Shown: piece after piece, positions 33,840-42,880 of the stretch
Position numbering within the stretch: position 1 is the first letter of the stretch
How the letters are laid out: each line of letters starts with the position of its first letter
Assembly: GCA_910587705.1 (NCBI GenBank)
Contig: CAJUMX010000018.1
Location: 1-63,228, forward strand
Length of the DNA stretch: 63,228 nucleotides
DNA from: an uncultured Oscillibacter sp.
Lineage (GTDB): Bacteria; Bacillota; Clostridia; Oscillospirales; Oscillospiraceae
Direction of reading: 5' to 3'
The notes under the pieces: model-generated
Seen by the model: only the letters and a program-made list of their open reading frames with translations
Told to the model about the DNA's origin: nothing
The model's database searches: none
Position numbers and translations under genes: made by a program

Positions 33840-34305
33840 AAACGGAATTGTTCTTAATTCGGACGATCTCCTCGAGGACGATGCGGAAGTCCTCCCCCTT
33901 GGGGGTCCCTGAGCTGAATGCGCCGGGCACGTTCTCCCAGCACATCCATCGTGGGCGAACAGCGAGCCCTGTCCGTCCTCGTTCCATATCTGCATTTCGC
34001 ATCTCCTTCACAATTCGAATTTGTTCCATAAAAAGGCCGGAACGGGAACCGGTCAAACCAGCCCTCGCTCCAGCCACACTGAGATCCTGACAGGGTGAGC
34101 CGCCGCAGATGAGGTCCACAGGCGGCAGTGCTGCCCCGTCCAGCTTGGTGATGTCCCCCACATGGATCATGTCGGGAAAGCGGTGTTTTGTTACTTCGAT
34201 GGGGAAGGCTTCGATCTCGCTGGCCCACAGGAGCGTGATCCCGTTCCGGACCGCCGCCAGAGGGAAGCCGCCGATCCCATCGAAGAGGCTCCCCATGGTG
34301 AGCAT
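33535..34305 (-). CDS. DNA cytosine-5 methyltransferase, catalytic part (motifs I-VIII)
   Basis: The 256-residue protein has motif I (GSLFDGIGGFPLA, residues 5-17), motif IV with the catalytic Cys72 (GGSPCQDLS), motif VI (ENVPGAFSS) and motif VIII (QRRRRIFLV, 194-202). It then ends without motifs IX and X, which are encoded in the overlapping gene at 32439-33839. Split C5 enzymes with two complementary subunits are known (M.AquI type). The likely role is to protect the element from host restriction or to mark its DNA. Confidence 0.85.
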   Translation of the reverse strand: MLTMGSLFDGIGGFPLAAVRNGITLLWASEIEAFPIEVTKHRFPDMIHVGDITKLDGAALPPVDLICGGSPCQDLSVAGARAGLTGSRSGLFMEQIRIVKEMRNADMERGRTGLAVRPRWMCWENVPGAFSSGTPKGEDFRIVLEEIVRIKNNSVYVPGPHPWAWQPAGRILLGTDFSLAWRVFDAQYWPRTPQRRRRIFLVTDFAGRSAPQILFEQNSLPGYPAQSEGTWEGTAAPAESGADGTGGADSTCSSGI

Positions 34306-34321
34306 ATTTCTCCTCCTGTCT

Positions 34322-35191
34322 TTATTTCGGCGCTACCACCTGGGCAACGCTGCGGGTGGTGTTCACGGCGGCCTGGGCGGTATAGACGGCGCTCATGATA
34401 TTGGCTCTGGTGGTGGTGTCCAGACCGAAGGTCCCGGCGATTCTGGGCACCTCACCCGCGGAGAGCATGAGGCCCAGTCCCAGCAGAGCGTGGTCCTTAA
34501 ACACCATCAGGCCCGCTACCAAAATGGTGGATTGCAGGAAGGCCGTCAGGCACAGGCCAATCACCTGTTTGCTCCACTGGACAAAGCCGTCTGTGTAGCC
34601 TCTGGGGACGCTGAACATATAGAGGCTCCCCACGGCGATCTGGATGAGCAGGATGCCGCCTCGTTTGAGGTTGGCGAAAAAGACCTTAATCACAGCATAG
34701 GCCATCATGATGATGCAGAACAAAAGCATGATCGGGCTGGTGAGGACGCTCAGGCCGAAGCTGGGCGCACCGGCCATATCCGCAAGGCTCTCCACACTCA
34801 TCAGTTCCTCAATGATCCGTTCTCCCACAGTGCCGATGCTGGTTCCGGCTCCGGTCAAGCCAATTGCGAAGGTCCCTTGCAGGGACACGGACAGCGCGTA
34901 AAGCCGCACAGGCACCACGGTAAACAGGCTGACCGCCATAAACCCCTTGATGGCGTTGAGGGCTGTCTGCTGTAAGTTACCCCGGCCAGTGGAGTATTCG
35001 ATCCCAAACTCAAAGCCGGAGACCACCAGGCTGACGCCGAAGAGCGCCCAGCCCAGCTGGGAGAAAAACAGGACGATGGCGCTGACCCAGTCCAGCTCGA
35101 ACAGCTCCACGCCCATATTTCCCATCTCAGCAAAAAAGTTGCCGAGGAAGCCCACCACCTGTCCATAGAACCAATCGACCAGATTGTCCAT
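34322..35191 (-). CDS. VirB6/TrbL-like conjugal transfer membrane protein
   Basis: The 289-residue protein has at least six hydrophobic segments (for example VSAIVLFFSQLGWALFGVSL, PIMLLFCIIMMAYAVIKVFF, FLQSTILVAGLMVF) and a polar C-terminal tail. Size, topology and position between the pilin and the VirB4 block fit the polytopic VirB6/TrbL component (DUF6045-like) of Firmicutes systems. A better start may be the ATT at 35224, placed after AGAGGTG, which would add IFIFDFVASTI. Confidence 0.8.
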   Translation of the reverse strand: MDNLVDWFYGQVVGFLGNFFAEMGNMGVELFELDWVSAIVLFFSQLGWALFGVSLVVSGFEFGIEYSTGRGNLQQTALNAIKGFMAVSLFTVVPVRLYALSVSLQGTFAIGLTGAGTSIGTVGERIIEELMSVESLADMAGAPSFGLSVLTSPIMLLFCIIMMAYAVIKVFFANLKRGGILLIQIAVGSLYMFSVPRGYTDGFVQWSKQVIGLCLTAFLQSTILVAGLMVFKDHALLGLGLMLSAGEVPRIAGTFGLDTTTRANIMSAVYTAQAAVNTTRSVAQVVAPK

Positions 35192-35230
35192 GATGGTGGA
35201 GGCTACAAAGTCGAAGATAAAAATTGGATA

Positions 35231-35590
35231 TCACCTCTTTTCTGAATCAGGCTCCTGAAAAAGAAGCAGATAGTTTTCCGCTGTCTCCCAGAGCGCGTCA
35301 AGATCCAGAGCAGGGCGGCAGATGCCCCACTCTGGATCAGACCCGCAGCCTGGAGTTTCCCGCTTTCGCCGCAAAGGCAGATCGTGGGAGTGGATGGTTA
35401 CCGAATCAACCGGCCCGGTGTGCCGGTTGAAAACTGTCAGCGTTATTCCGTTATAATAGCCTCCGCTGGAGGCAAACTCGACCTTTGCCAGATTCCAGCT
35501 GTCCAGCCGGACATAGCAGACGGCGCCAAGACAGACAGCGTCTGGAAGGCGCCTGGCCACAGCTTGCCGAAGCTCCTCTCCGAACGGCAT
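35231..35590 (-). CDS. Conserved ICE hypothetical protein, 119 aa
   Basis: A small soluble alpha/beta protein (EELRQAVARRLPDAVCLGAV, YYNGITLTVFNRHTGPVDSV, ALWETAENYLLLF) sits between the pilin and the VirB6-like gene. No named family is recognised. The gene lies inside the transfer block, which suggests a supporting role there. Confidence 0.55.
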   Translation of the reverse strand: MPFGEELRQAVARRLPDAVCLGAVCYVRLDSWNLAKVEFASSGGYYNGITLTVFNRHTGPVDSVTIHSHDLPLRRKRETPGCGSDPEWGICRPALDLDALWETAENYLLLFQEPDSEKR

Positions 35591-35608
35591 ATTTGCTGCC
35601 GGGCCCCA

Positions 35609-35941
35609 TCAGATCCCGATGATGCCCCAGATGTAGTTGGGGGCGGTAAGGGTAAAGACCAGGCAGGCAAAGAGGATCACCGGCCCAGTCCACTCAAACT
35701 GGCCATGCTTCTTGTAGTCGAAGTAAGCCATACCTAATTTGGTAAAGAAGGCGATGGCCAGGACCATATCCAGCGCGGGAAAGACCACATTTTCCACCAC
35801 GGTCTTGATCTGGGTCGCCGCGTCACTCCAGGTACTCTCCACGGCGGAAGCCACGTCCCCGGCAGCGAAGGCGGGAGCGCAGCAGAGAGCCGCTACCAGC
35901 ATGGCGGCGGCGAGGATACGGATCATTTTCTTGAACTTCAT
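35609..35941 (-). CDS. VirB2-like pilin (DUF3852-like)
   Basis: The 110-residue protein has a cleavable signal peptide (IRILAAAMLVAALCCAPAFA, predicted cut after AFA) and two hydrophobic segments in the mature part (VFPALDMVLAIAFFTKLGMA and GPVILFACLVFTLTAPNYIW). This is the layout of VirB2/TrbC-type pilins. The ATG follows CAGGAGG. It is likely to form the extracellular or channel pilus subunit, next to the VirB6-like gene. Confidence 0.75.
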   Translation of the reverse strand: MKFKKMIRILAAAMLVAALCCAPAFAAGDVASAVESTWSDAATQIKTVVENVVFPALDMVLAIAFFTKLGMAYFDYKKHGQFEWTGPVILFACLVFTLTAPNYIWGIIGI

Positions 35942-36028
35942 GTTGATTTCCTCCTGTATTCAACTCAGATTTGCAGAAGGGGAGCTGCCCTTGACAGGCG
36001 GCTCCCCATTTGGCATGGATAGTCCGGC

Positions 36029-39000
36029 TCAATAGCCGGTGCGGGGCAGAGGGGTGGAGGGCTTGTAGACCCTGGTGACCCATCTGCTGGTTGCCATGAT
36101 CCACTGACCGTTGTACACACCGCCTACATCCGCCTGGTTGACGAACTGGGTCCCTCCAGTGAGCCAGGACACTACATTGCAGTACACCTTGGGCGCCTCC
36201 ACCTGGCGGAAATTGCTGGGGACGATCCCGAAGGAGACCATAAACTCGGTAACATACTCATTGGAGGCCAGACCCAGGGCGGCGGGAGAGGCGTCCAGCA
36301 CATAGTTCTGCATGGTACTCAGGTTGTCGTACATGGTGCGGTACTCGCCGTTGAGATTGGTTTTGAACACGATCTTGTAATTCCCCTGGACATTGTAGGT
36401 CCCGGTGACGATCTTGTCCAGCCGCACCGCCTGAACGGGCAGAGTGTCCCTCCAATAAAAACTGGTGAGGGCCGTGGTGGAGTTGTTGGCAATACCGGAG
36501 AAATCATAGCGGATTTGCTGGCCAAGCATGACCTCGGTGTAGCCGGTCTTCTTGATGGAGACGTTGGTATACAGAGGCTTGTTGGTCATGGCCGTCTTGA
36601 CGATCTGGCCGGCGTGTTCGATCTCCACCTCAATGGGGGTTTTGTCCAGCCCGTAAAAATCGGCAGCCTTGGATTCCACAATTTTGTATCGCCCTAACGG
36701 CAGAGGCTTTGACACAGCGACGCCATTTTTATCGGTGCGGATGGTATCCACCAGATTGCCGGTGCGGTAGTGGTAGATCTCAAACTCAGTGTTGGGGATG
36801 GGGGTCCCGGCGGGCCAGCCGTTCATGGAATTGTAGTCCTCGGAGGTCTTGGTGATCTGGATCTGTCCTGTGACGGCGGTGTTCTCCCAGGTGATCTCAG
36901 TGGTGGTCCCATCGGTGACATAGACCGTCTTCAGCTGAGTATCCACCAGATACCCCTCATTTTCCAGCTCCCGCAGGTAGTAGCGGCCAGAGGAGGGCAG
37001 ATCGTCGATATACACATAGCCCTTGTCATCGCTGCTGTACTGTCCGATGGGGGTTTTGTTGTCGTCGTAGAGCAGGAAGGTCACCCCGTAAATTCCCTTT
37101 TTGGTGGTGGCATCGACCTTATGGATCAGGATGCCGCTCATGGCCCGGTTTGTGACCGTGAGGGTGGTCGTTTTACCGTCCCGGATGGTGAAATAGACAG
37201 GTGTACTGTCCAGCTTGAAGCCTTTACCGGCCTCGGTTTCCACCGCGTAGTAGTCCCCGGCGTCCAAGTCCAGGTGGGCGCGGCCCTGTTTATCCGTGGT
37301 AATGGTATCCACCAGCCCGCCATCCATCTTTCTGACCTCAAAGGTGACATTGGGGATGCGCTGGCTCTTGTCCGCCTCGTTGACCTTGATCAGCTCCAGC
37401 CCGCCCGCGCTCTTATTGATAAAGGTGAGGGTCTGGCCTCCCATACCGCCCTTGATCTCAATGCTCTTGGGGGTGGGGTCCAGCACCACGCCGTCGGGCA
37501 CACGGAGTTCCTTGGCGGTAATAACCGTTCCCGGCTCCAGATTGGGGAGTACAATGCGGCCATTCTCATCGCTGGTGTACTCACCGTTGTTGGGGCCGAG
37601 AATGGCGCCGCTGGAATCTGTGACCAGGAAGGTCACACCCTTCAGCGGCACATTGCCGGCGTCAGTCTCCAGATATTTTTCGATGGTCAATGTTGTCTTG
37701 GGCATATTCTCCATGGTCAGATCATTGCCGCCGCCAACTGTACCGGCATTTCCGCCGCCAGTTGTACCAGTGCTGCCGCCGCTGACCGTTCCCCCGCTGC
37801 TGGTCCCGCCGCTGGCAACACTATTGCTGCCGTTGCGGACAATGATGGTCCTGGGGGTGGGGTCGAGGACGTAGTTGGCGGGCACCTTGGTTTCCACCAC
37901 CACGATGGTGGAATTGGGAATGAGTCCGGTTACAGTCACGGTTCCATCAGCCCCAGTGGTATAGCGGCCCAGAACGGTTCCGTTGCCATCCTTCAAGGTG
38001 AACTCAGTGTTAGGCACGGGCTTTCCAGTGACAGCATCCAGTTTACGCAAAGTCAACGAACACAGCGGCTCATTGTACACGGTGATGGTCTGCGTGTCCG
38101 CAGGATTGACCTTGACTGTCTGGATCTGCGTGGCCTGGTCAATGACGTGGGTGGGGAGTGTCTTGACCTCCTTGACCACAATGGTTCCCACCACCGGGAC
38201 ACGAATTTCCCCAGCGTCATTGGTGACAAACCGGCCCTTGCTGGACAGGTGGCCGAAGGCGTCATCCACATAGCTGCCGTCCGCATAGGTCAACTCGAAC
38301 TCAACCCCTGCCAGCGGCTGTTTCGTGATGGAATCCAGTTTGCGGACAACGAGGTATCCCGTCTTTTTGTTGTAAAAACGGAGGATATTTGCCCCATCGT
38401 CGCTGATCTTGATGCTCTTGGGAAGGGAATCCAGCACCACACCCTCGGGCGCCTTGATCTCCTGCACATTCACGGTCGTTCCAGGCTCTACTCCGGCAAT
38501 GACCACCCGGCCATCCTCACCGGAGATGTACTCGCCGTTGCTGTTGCCGATGACGGCTCCGCTGGAGTCGGTGACCAGGAAGGTCACACCTTTCAGGGGC
38601 TCGTTGCCGCTTTCAGTTTCCAGGTACTTCTCAATAATCAGAGTATTCTTAGGCGAGTTATAGAAGTAGGCGTGCTGCACATCATCCGGGTTGACCACGA
38701 TGGTCTGGCTCCGGGTTTCCGGGTCGATGGTGTAGCCGGGAATGGTGGCCTGCTCCGTGATGGTCACAGTGCCCACGATCCCGTTGATGGTGATGGTTCC
38801 GTCCGGCCCGGTGTAGTAAATACCGTTGGAGGACACCTTGCCGTTTTCATCATCCACCACACAGCCGGGGGCGTAGGTCACTTTGAACTGCACTCCGGCC
38901 AAGGGGGTCTTGCGGTCCAGGCTGCTGTATTTGTGGATGACCAAAGATCCCAGAGGCTGGTTGAACAGCTCGACGTTGTAAACGCCGGAGCCCTTCACCT

Positions 39001-42000
39001 CAACCACCTTGGGGGTATCGTCCAGCAGGAATCCAGGTTTTGCGGACACCTCCTGCACGATATAGCTGCCCGGCTCCACGTCTACCTTGATGAACCCATT
39101 TCCGTCCGTTCGGAACTCGCCGTTGGAGGTCCCCACCACGGAACCGTCCGTCCGGGTGATGCGGATGACCACATCGCTCAGCGGCTCCTTGGTGGTACTG
39201 CTCATCTTCTTGACCAGGATGGACCCAACAGGCTGGTTGTAGAAGTAGACGCTCTGATGGTCGTCCGGATTGACCACGATGGTCTGGCTTTTCCGGTTTT
39301 CGTCGATCAGGTAGCCGGGAATTGTGGACACCTCTGTAAAGATCAGCGTCCCGGTCACGCCGCTGATATTGATCTGGCCCTCGGAATCCGTGTAGTAGAT
39401 GCCATTACTGGACAGCTTGCCGCCGATGTTGTCCACGACCTTGCCGTCCGCGTAGGTGATCTTGAAGCCTACCCCCTCCAAAGGCGTTTTGCGGTCCGCA
39501 CTGCTGAATTTATAGAGCGTGACAGAGCCCTTGGGCTGGTTCCGGAACTCGAGGCTCACGGTCTGGCCCGCCCTGATGGTGGCTGTCTGAGGCACATCGT
39601 CCAGAATGTAGTTTTCCTTTGCTCTGGTTTCACGCGCCACGATGGTGGTACCGGGGTCGATATTGGAGACGAGGATGGTGCCGGCGCTGTCCGTCACAAA
39701 CTTGCCGTTGGCGTCGCCCAGCATAGTCCCGTGGCTGTCGGTGATAAAAAATTCACAGTCGCTCAAAGGCTCGTGGGTCACAGAATCAATTTTCTTGATC
39801 AAAACCGCGCCCTTGGGACTGTTGCCGAAGTAGAGCTGCACCACGTCCTGCTCCTTGCCGGAGATATAGGCGGTCTGGGGCGCGGCGTCCATGACGTGAT
39901 CGCCGTCACTGGCCAGTTCCTCGACGGTGTAAGCGCCTGCCTTCAGGCGGTTGATGGTGAAGCTGCCGCCGGGGCCGGTACGGTATGTGCCAATGACTGT
40001 TCCGCCTGTTCCGCTGGTTCCAGACATATACTTTACCTGGAAAATACAGCCCTCAACCGGAGCGCCAGTAACACTGTCATATTTCCAGACCACCAAGGCC
40101 GAGAGAGGGGTGTTTTGGAAACGGACCGTTTTGCTCTCATTTCCGTGGATGATGACCGTCTGGGTGAGGGGTTCCTTGAGCTGGAATCCGTCCGCCGGTT
40201 CCACCTCGGTGATGGTAAATTCGCCGGGGTACAGCCGTTTACCCTGCTCATGGAGGCGAATCTCGCCCCTGCTGTCGGTATAGATCTCACCGTAGTCGAT
40301 GGTGGCGGGGGCCTCCGCTGCCTCGCCGTTGCTGGTGTAGGTGACGTGGAATTTGGCGTGTTCAATTGCCTCGCCAGTGATAGAATTTTCCTTGAAGATG
40401 GTCAATTCCGGGGCCTTCCGATTGCGGAAAACGAGAGTTTTCTCATCGCCAGGGCTGAGGGTGATGGTCTGAGTCCGGTCAGCGTCCTTATCCGGGAGGT
40501 AGTAGGGCGCGGGGACCGATTTCTCTGTCACCTCGTAGACGCCTGGGGCCACCCGGAGAGAAACCGTTCCGTCAGAGCCGGTGGTCCAGTCGTCCTGATA
40601 GGTCCCATCCAGGGCCTTGACGGTCAGGACCGTGTTGGGGATGGGCTTCTGGGTGTCCGCATCAATTTTCTTGAGGGTGAGCAGGGGCTTCTTCTGATTT
40701 TCAAAGCGGACCTCTTTCTCGTCTCCGGGATTGAGGCTGACGGTCTGGGTCGGGGTGTCGCTGACGTAGTAGGGTTCCGGCACAGACCGCTCCGTGATTT
40801 TGTAGGAGCCGGGAGCGACCCGCAGTTCCACTGTGCCATCCGGGCCGGTGGACACGTCCTGACGGTAACCACTGTCAACGCCCTCAATCAAAAAAGCGGT
40901 GTTGGGGATATAGACGGCAGGATTTGTGCCCTTCTCCACCTTTGCGATTTTGAGAAGGGGCTGCTTCATGTTGTCAAAGATCAGCTGCTTATCATCGCCA
41001 GCCTCCAGCCAGATGGTCTGTGTCGGCTCATCTCCAACGACCCAGGGGTCCGGCACGGATTTCTCCGTCACCTCGTAGGAATCCACGGGGATGCCGGTAA
41101 GGACCGCTTTGCCGTCGGGGCCAGTGGTCACATCGTCGTGGAATCTATAATGGATACCCCGAATTTCAAAGTGGGTGTTGGGGATCACGTCTCCGGTCTG
41201 CGCGTCTCTTTTCAGGATCGTGAGATTCGGCAGCCGCTTGTCCGCCGCAGTCACGGTGACTGTGCCGCCGCCGTTGATGGTGGCCTGATCCACGTGGGCA
41301 ATCACAGGCTCGGTGAGGGTGGCGAAAGGCGCTGGGGCAGACACCTCCACAAAGGCGTACATTCCCTCGGTCACATCGGTGACGGTGATGGAGCCATCCG
41401 CCTTGGTGGCCTCTGTGCCAATGATCTGTCCATCCTTCAGGATATTGAACACAGCGCCGGGGAGGGGGTTGTCGCTGTCATCCAGTTTGATGAGCTTGAC
41501 CTTTACCTTGGCGTCATTTTCAAAGACAAGGGCCACATCGGTTTTCCCGTCCCAGACGAAGGTCTGCTTGGTCTTATTGACGTCCGGGCTTTTGGTATAG
41601 CCTTCCGGCGGAGTGACCTCCTCGGCGGTAAAACTGCCCAAGGGCATATCCTTCCAGGGCACGTCGGTCAGATAGCCTCCCACGCCGGTAACATAGGTCC
41701 CGGTGAAATCGTTGTCCACGCCGGTGATCTTGATGACCGCTCCGGCGAGACCCTTGGTGGGATCGTCCGCGTCTACCTTGCGGATGCTGCCCTCGCCGGT
41801 GATTTCTGGGGTATCGGTGAAGGTAACGGTCACAGTCTTATTGATTCCGTTGGGCAGGACAACGTACTGGGGGCCGGCGTTGTCGATTTCGTACCCCTCC
41901 GGAGCCTCCAATTCAGTCACGGCGTAAGTGTTCGCCTCCAACTGGGGTACTGTGACCGTGCCGTCGCCGCCTGTCACCACTTCCTTGGAGTAGGAGCCGT

Positions 42001-42808
42001 TTTCGGAAGCAACGAGGAAACGTGCTCCGGGCAAGGTTTTGTTGGGGTTGGTGCTGTCCACCTTTTTGATGATCAGACTGTACAGCTCGCGGGTGACGTT
42101 CAGCTCACCCACCATGACGGCCTGCACATCGTTAGAGGGATGGTAGCTGGAGCCGGGGCCGGTGTAGGCGTATTCATAGACCTCACAATCACCCCATACG
42201 CCCTGCGCGCCCAGGTCGAGAATGTACTTTGCCCGGTCACGGAACGATCTGCCGTCCATGGTATCGTCAATGCTGGAGTAATTTGTGTGTTCCAGATTGT
42301 TGTAGACGCACATCAGTTCCTCGGCGCAGGCCGTTACCGGATCAGACAGCAGACCGGCCTTGTAGCGCCAGACAACGGCCTGCGTCCAGGCGTTCATGGT
42401 CCAGATATAGTTGCTGTTCCACACATCGTCCACACCCAGGGCCTTGGCCTGATCGGTAAAGACGCCGGTGGAATGGGCATAGAAGTAGGCCATCATCGTT
42501 TTGACCGTAGGATCGGAGATAGGTTTGGGATTGCCCCATGTGTGGCCCTTCAGCGACCACCCCATCCCTTTGCCCTTTTCAGCGCAGAAGCCCATCGTAC
42601 TTTTTCCGTTGAGGCCAAAGTGCATCTGGTGCATATAACACTCGCCCAGAGCCGGGGATTCATACTTGGTTCCGCTGTAAGCACAGTCATCCATCTTGAT
42701 GGTATCCTGTGTGGCGGCGAAAGCTGTGCTGGGGAGCAGACCCAGCACGCAGACCAGCGCCAGCAGCGCCGCGATCAGGCGGGTTCGGGGGAAATGGAAC
42801 TTTTTCAT
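36029..42808 (-). CDS. Giant surface adhesin: thioester domain plus 19 Cna-B-like repeats
   Basis: The 2,259-residue protein has a signal peptide (ending STAFAA) and an N-terminal thioester domain with Cys75 (GFCAEKG) and Gln143 in TQAVVW, the Cys-Gln pair that can bond covalently to a target surface. Nineteen Cna-B/SpaA-like repeats of about 85-95 residues run from about residue 255 to 2020, each opening with a Lys (as in LIIKKVDSTN) suited to isopeptide bonds. A Gly/Ser linker lies between repeats 15 and 16. The C-terminal domain ends TPLPRTGY: a sorting motif at the very end with no membrane segment or charged tail. It probably acts in cell-cell contact for mating. Confidence 0.9.
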   Translation of the reverse strand: MKKFHFPRTRLIAALLALVCVLGLLPSTAFAATQDTIKMDDCAYSGTKYESPALGECYMHQMHFGLNGKSTMGFCAEKGKGMGWSLKGHTWGNPKPISDPTVKTMMAYFYAHSTGVFTDQAKALGVDDVWNSNYIWTMNAWTQAVVWRYKAGLLSDPVTACAEELMCVYNNLEHTNYSSIDDTMDGRSFRDRAKYILDLGAQGVWGDCEVYEYAYTGPGSSYHPSNDVQAVMVGELNVTRELYSLIIKKVDSTNPNKTLPGARFLVASENGSYSKEVVTGGDGTVTVPQLEANTYAVTELEAPEGYEIDNAGPQYVVLPNGINKTVTVTFTDTPEITGEGSIRKVDADDPTKGLAGAVIKITGVDNDFTGTYVTGVGGYLTDVPWKDMPLGSFTAEEVTPPEGYTKSPDVNKTKQTFVWDGKTDVALVFENDAKVKVKLIKLDDSDNPLPGAVFNILKDGQIIGTEATKADGSITVTDVTEGMYAFVEVSAPAPFATLTEPVIAHVDQATINGGGTVTVTAADKRLPNLTILKRDAQTGDVIPNTHFEIRGIHYRFHDDVTTGPDGKAVLTGIPVDSYEVTEKSVPDPWVVGDEPTQTIWLEAGDDKQLIFDNMKQPLLKIAKVEKGTNPAVYIPNTAFLIEGVDSGYRQDVSTGPDGTVELRVAPGSYKITERSVPEPYYVSDTPTQTVSLNPGDEKEVRFENQKKPLLTLKKIDADTQKPIPNTVLTVKALDGTYQDDWTTGSDGTVSLRVAPGVYEVTEKSVPAPYYLPDKDADRTQTITLSPGDEKTLVFRNRKAPELTIFKENSITGEAIEHAKFHVTYTSNGEAAEAPATIDYGEIYTDSRGEIRLHEQGKRLYPGEFTITEVEPADGFQLKEPLTQTVIIHGNESKTVRFQNTPLSALVVWKYDSVTGAPVEGCIFQVKYMSGTSGTGGTVIGTYRTGPGGSFTINRLKAGAYTVEELASDGDHVMDAAPQTAYISGKEQDVVQLYFGNSPKGAVLIKKIDSVTHEPLSDCEFFITDSHGTMLGDANGKFVTDSAGTILVSNIDPGTTIVARETRAKENYILDDVPQTATIRAGQTVSLEFRNQPKGSVTLYKFSSADRKTPLEGVGFKITYADGKVVDNIGGKLSSNGIYYTDSEGQINISGVTGTLIFTEVSTIPGYLIDENRKSQTIVVNPDDHQSVYFYNQPVGSILVKKMSSTTKEPLSDVVIRITRTDGSVVGTSNGEFRTDGNGFIKVDVEPGSYIVQEVSAKPGFLLDDTPKVVEVKGSGVYNVELFNQPLGSLVIHKYSSLDRKTPLAGVQFKVTYAPGCVVDDENGKVSSNGIYYTGPDGTITINGIVGTVTITEQATIPGYTIDPETRSQTIVVNPDDVQHAYFYNSPKNTLIIEKYLETESGNEPLKGVTFLVTDSSGAVIGNSNGEYISGEDGRVVIAGVEPGTTVNVQEIKAPEGVVLDSLPKSIKISDDGANILRFYNKKTGYLVVRKLDSITKQPLAGVEFELTYADGSYVDDAFGHLSSKGRFVTNDAGEIRVPVVGTIVVKEVKTLPTHVIDQATQIQTVKVNPADTQTITVYNEPLCSLTLRKLDAVTGKPVPNTEFTLKDGNGTVLGRYTTGADGTVTVTGLIPNSTIVVVETKVPANYVLDPTPRTIIVRNGSNSVASGGTSSGGTVSGGSTGTTGGGNAGTVGGGNDLTMENMPKTTLTIEKYLETDAGNVPLKGVTFLVTDSSGAILGPNNGEYTSDENGRIVLPNLEPGTVITAKELRVPDGVVLDPTPKSIEIKGGMGGQTLTFINKSAGGLELIKVNEADKSQRIPNVTFEVRKMDGGLVDTITTDKQGRAHLDLDAGDYYAVETEAGKGFKLDSTPVYFTIRDGKTTTLTVTNRAMSGILIHKVDATTKKGIYGVTFLLYDDNKTPIGQYSSDDKGYVYIDDLPSSGRYYLRELENEGYLVDTQLKTVYVTDGTTTEITWENTAVTGQIQITKTSEDYNSMNGWPAGTPIPNTEFEIYHYRTGNLVDTIRTDKNGVAVSKPLPLGRYKIVESKAADFYGLDKTPIEVEIEHAGQIVKTAMTNKPLYTNVSIKKTGYTEVMLGQQIRYDFSGIANNSTTALTSFYWRDTLPVQAVRLDKIVTGTYNVQGNYKIVFKTNLNGEYRTMYDNLSTMQNYVLDASPAALGLASNEYVTEFMVSFGIVPSNFRQVEAPKVYCNVVSWLTGGTQFVNQADVGGVYNGQWIMATSRWVTRVYKPSTPLPRTGY

Positions 42809-42835
42809 AGCTTGTCAGACTCCTTTTTTGGCAAG

Positions 42836-42865
42836 AAAAACGGCCCTCCTTCTGGAAGGCCGTTT
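42836..42865 (-). terminator. Terminator or attenuator between CAP and adhesin genes
   Basis: On the minus strand AAACGGCCTTCC and GGAGGGCCGTTT (arms at 42854-42865 and 42838-42849) form a near-perfect stem followed by TTTTTC. It stands 15 bases after the CAP stop and 28 before the adhesin start, so it could reduce expression of the very long adhesin gene. Confidence 0.7.
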
Positions 42866-42880
42866 CCGGTTTATTTTCGC

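Noticed and set aside
36800..42100. Repeats that might suggest a CRISPR array or satellite
   Set aside because: The repeats are in frame, about 270-290 bp long, diverged, and correspond to Cna-B-like protein domains.
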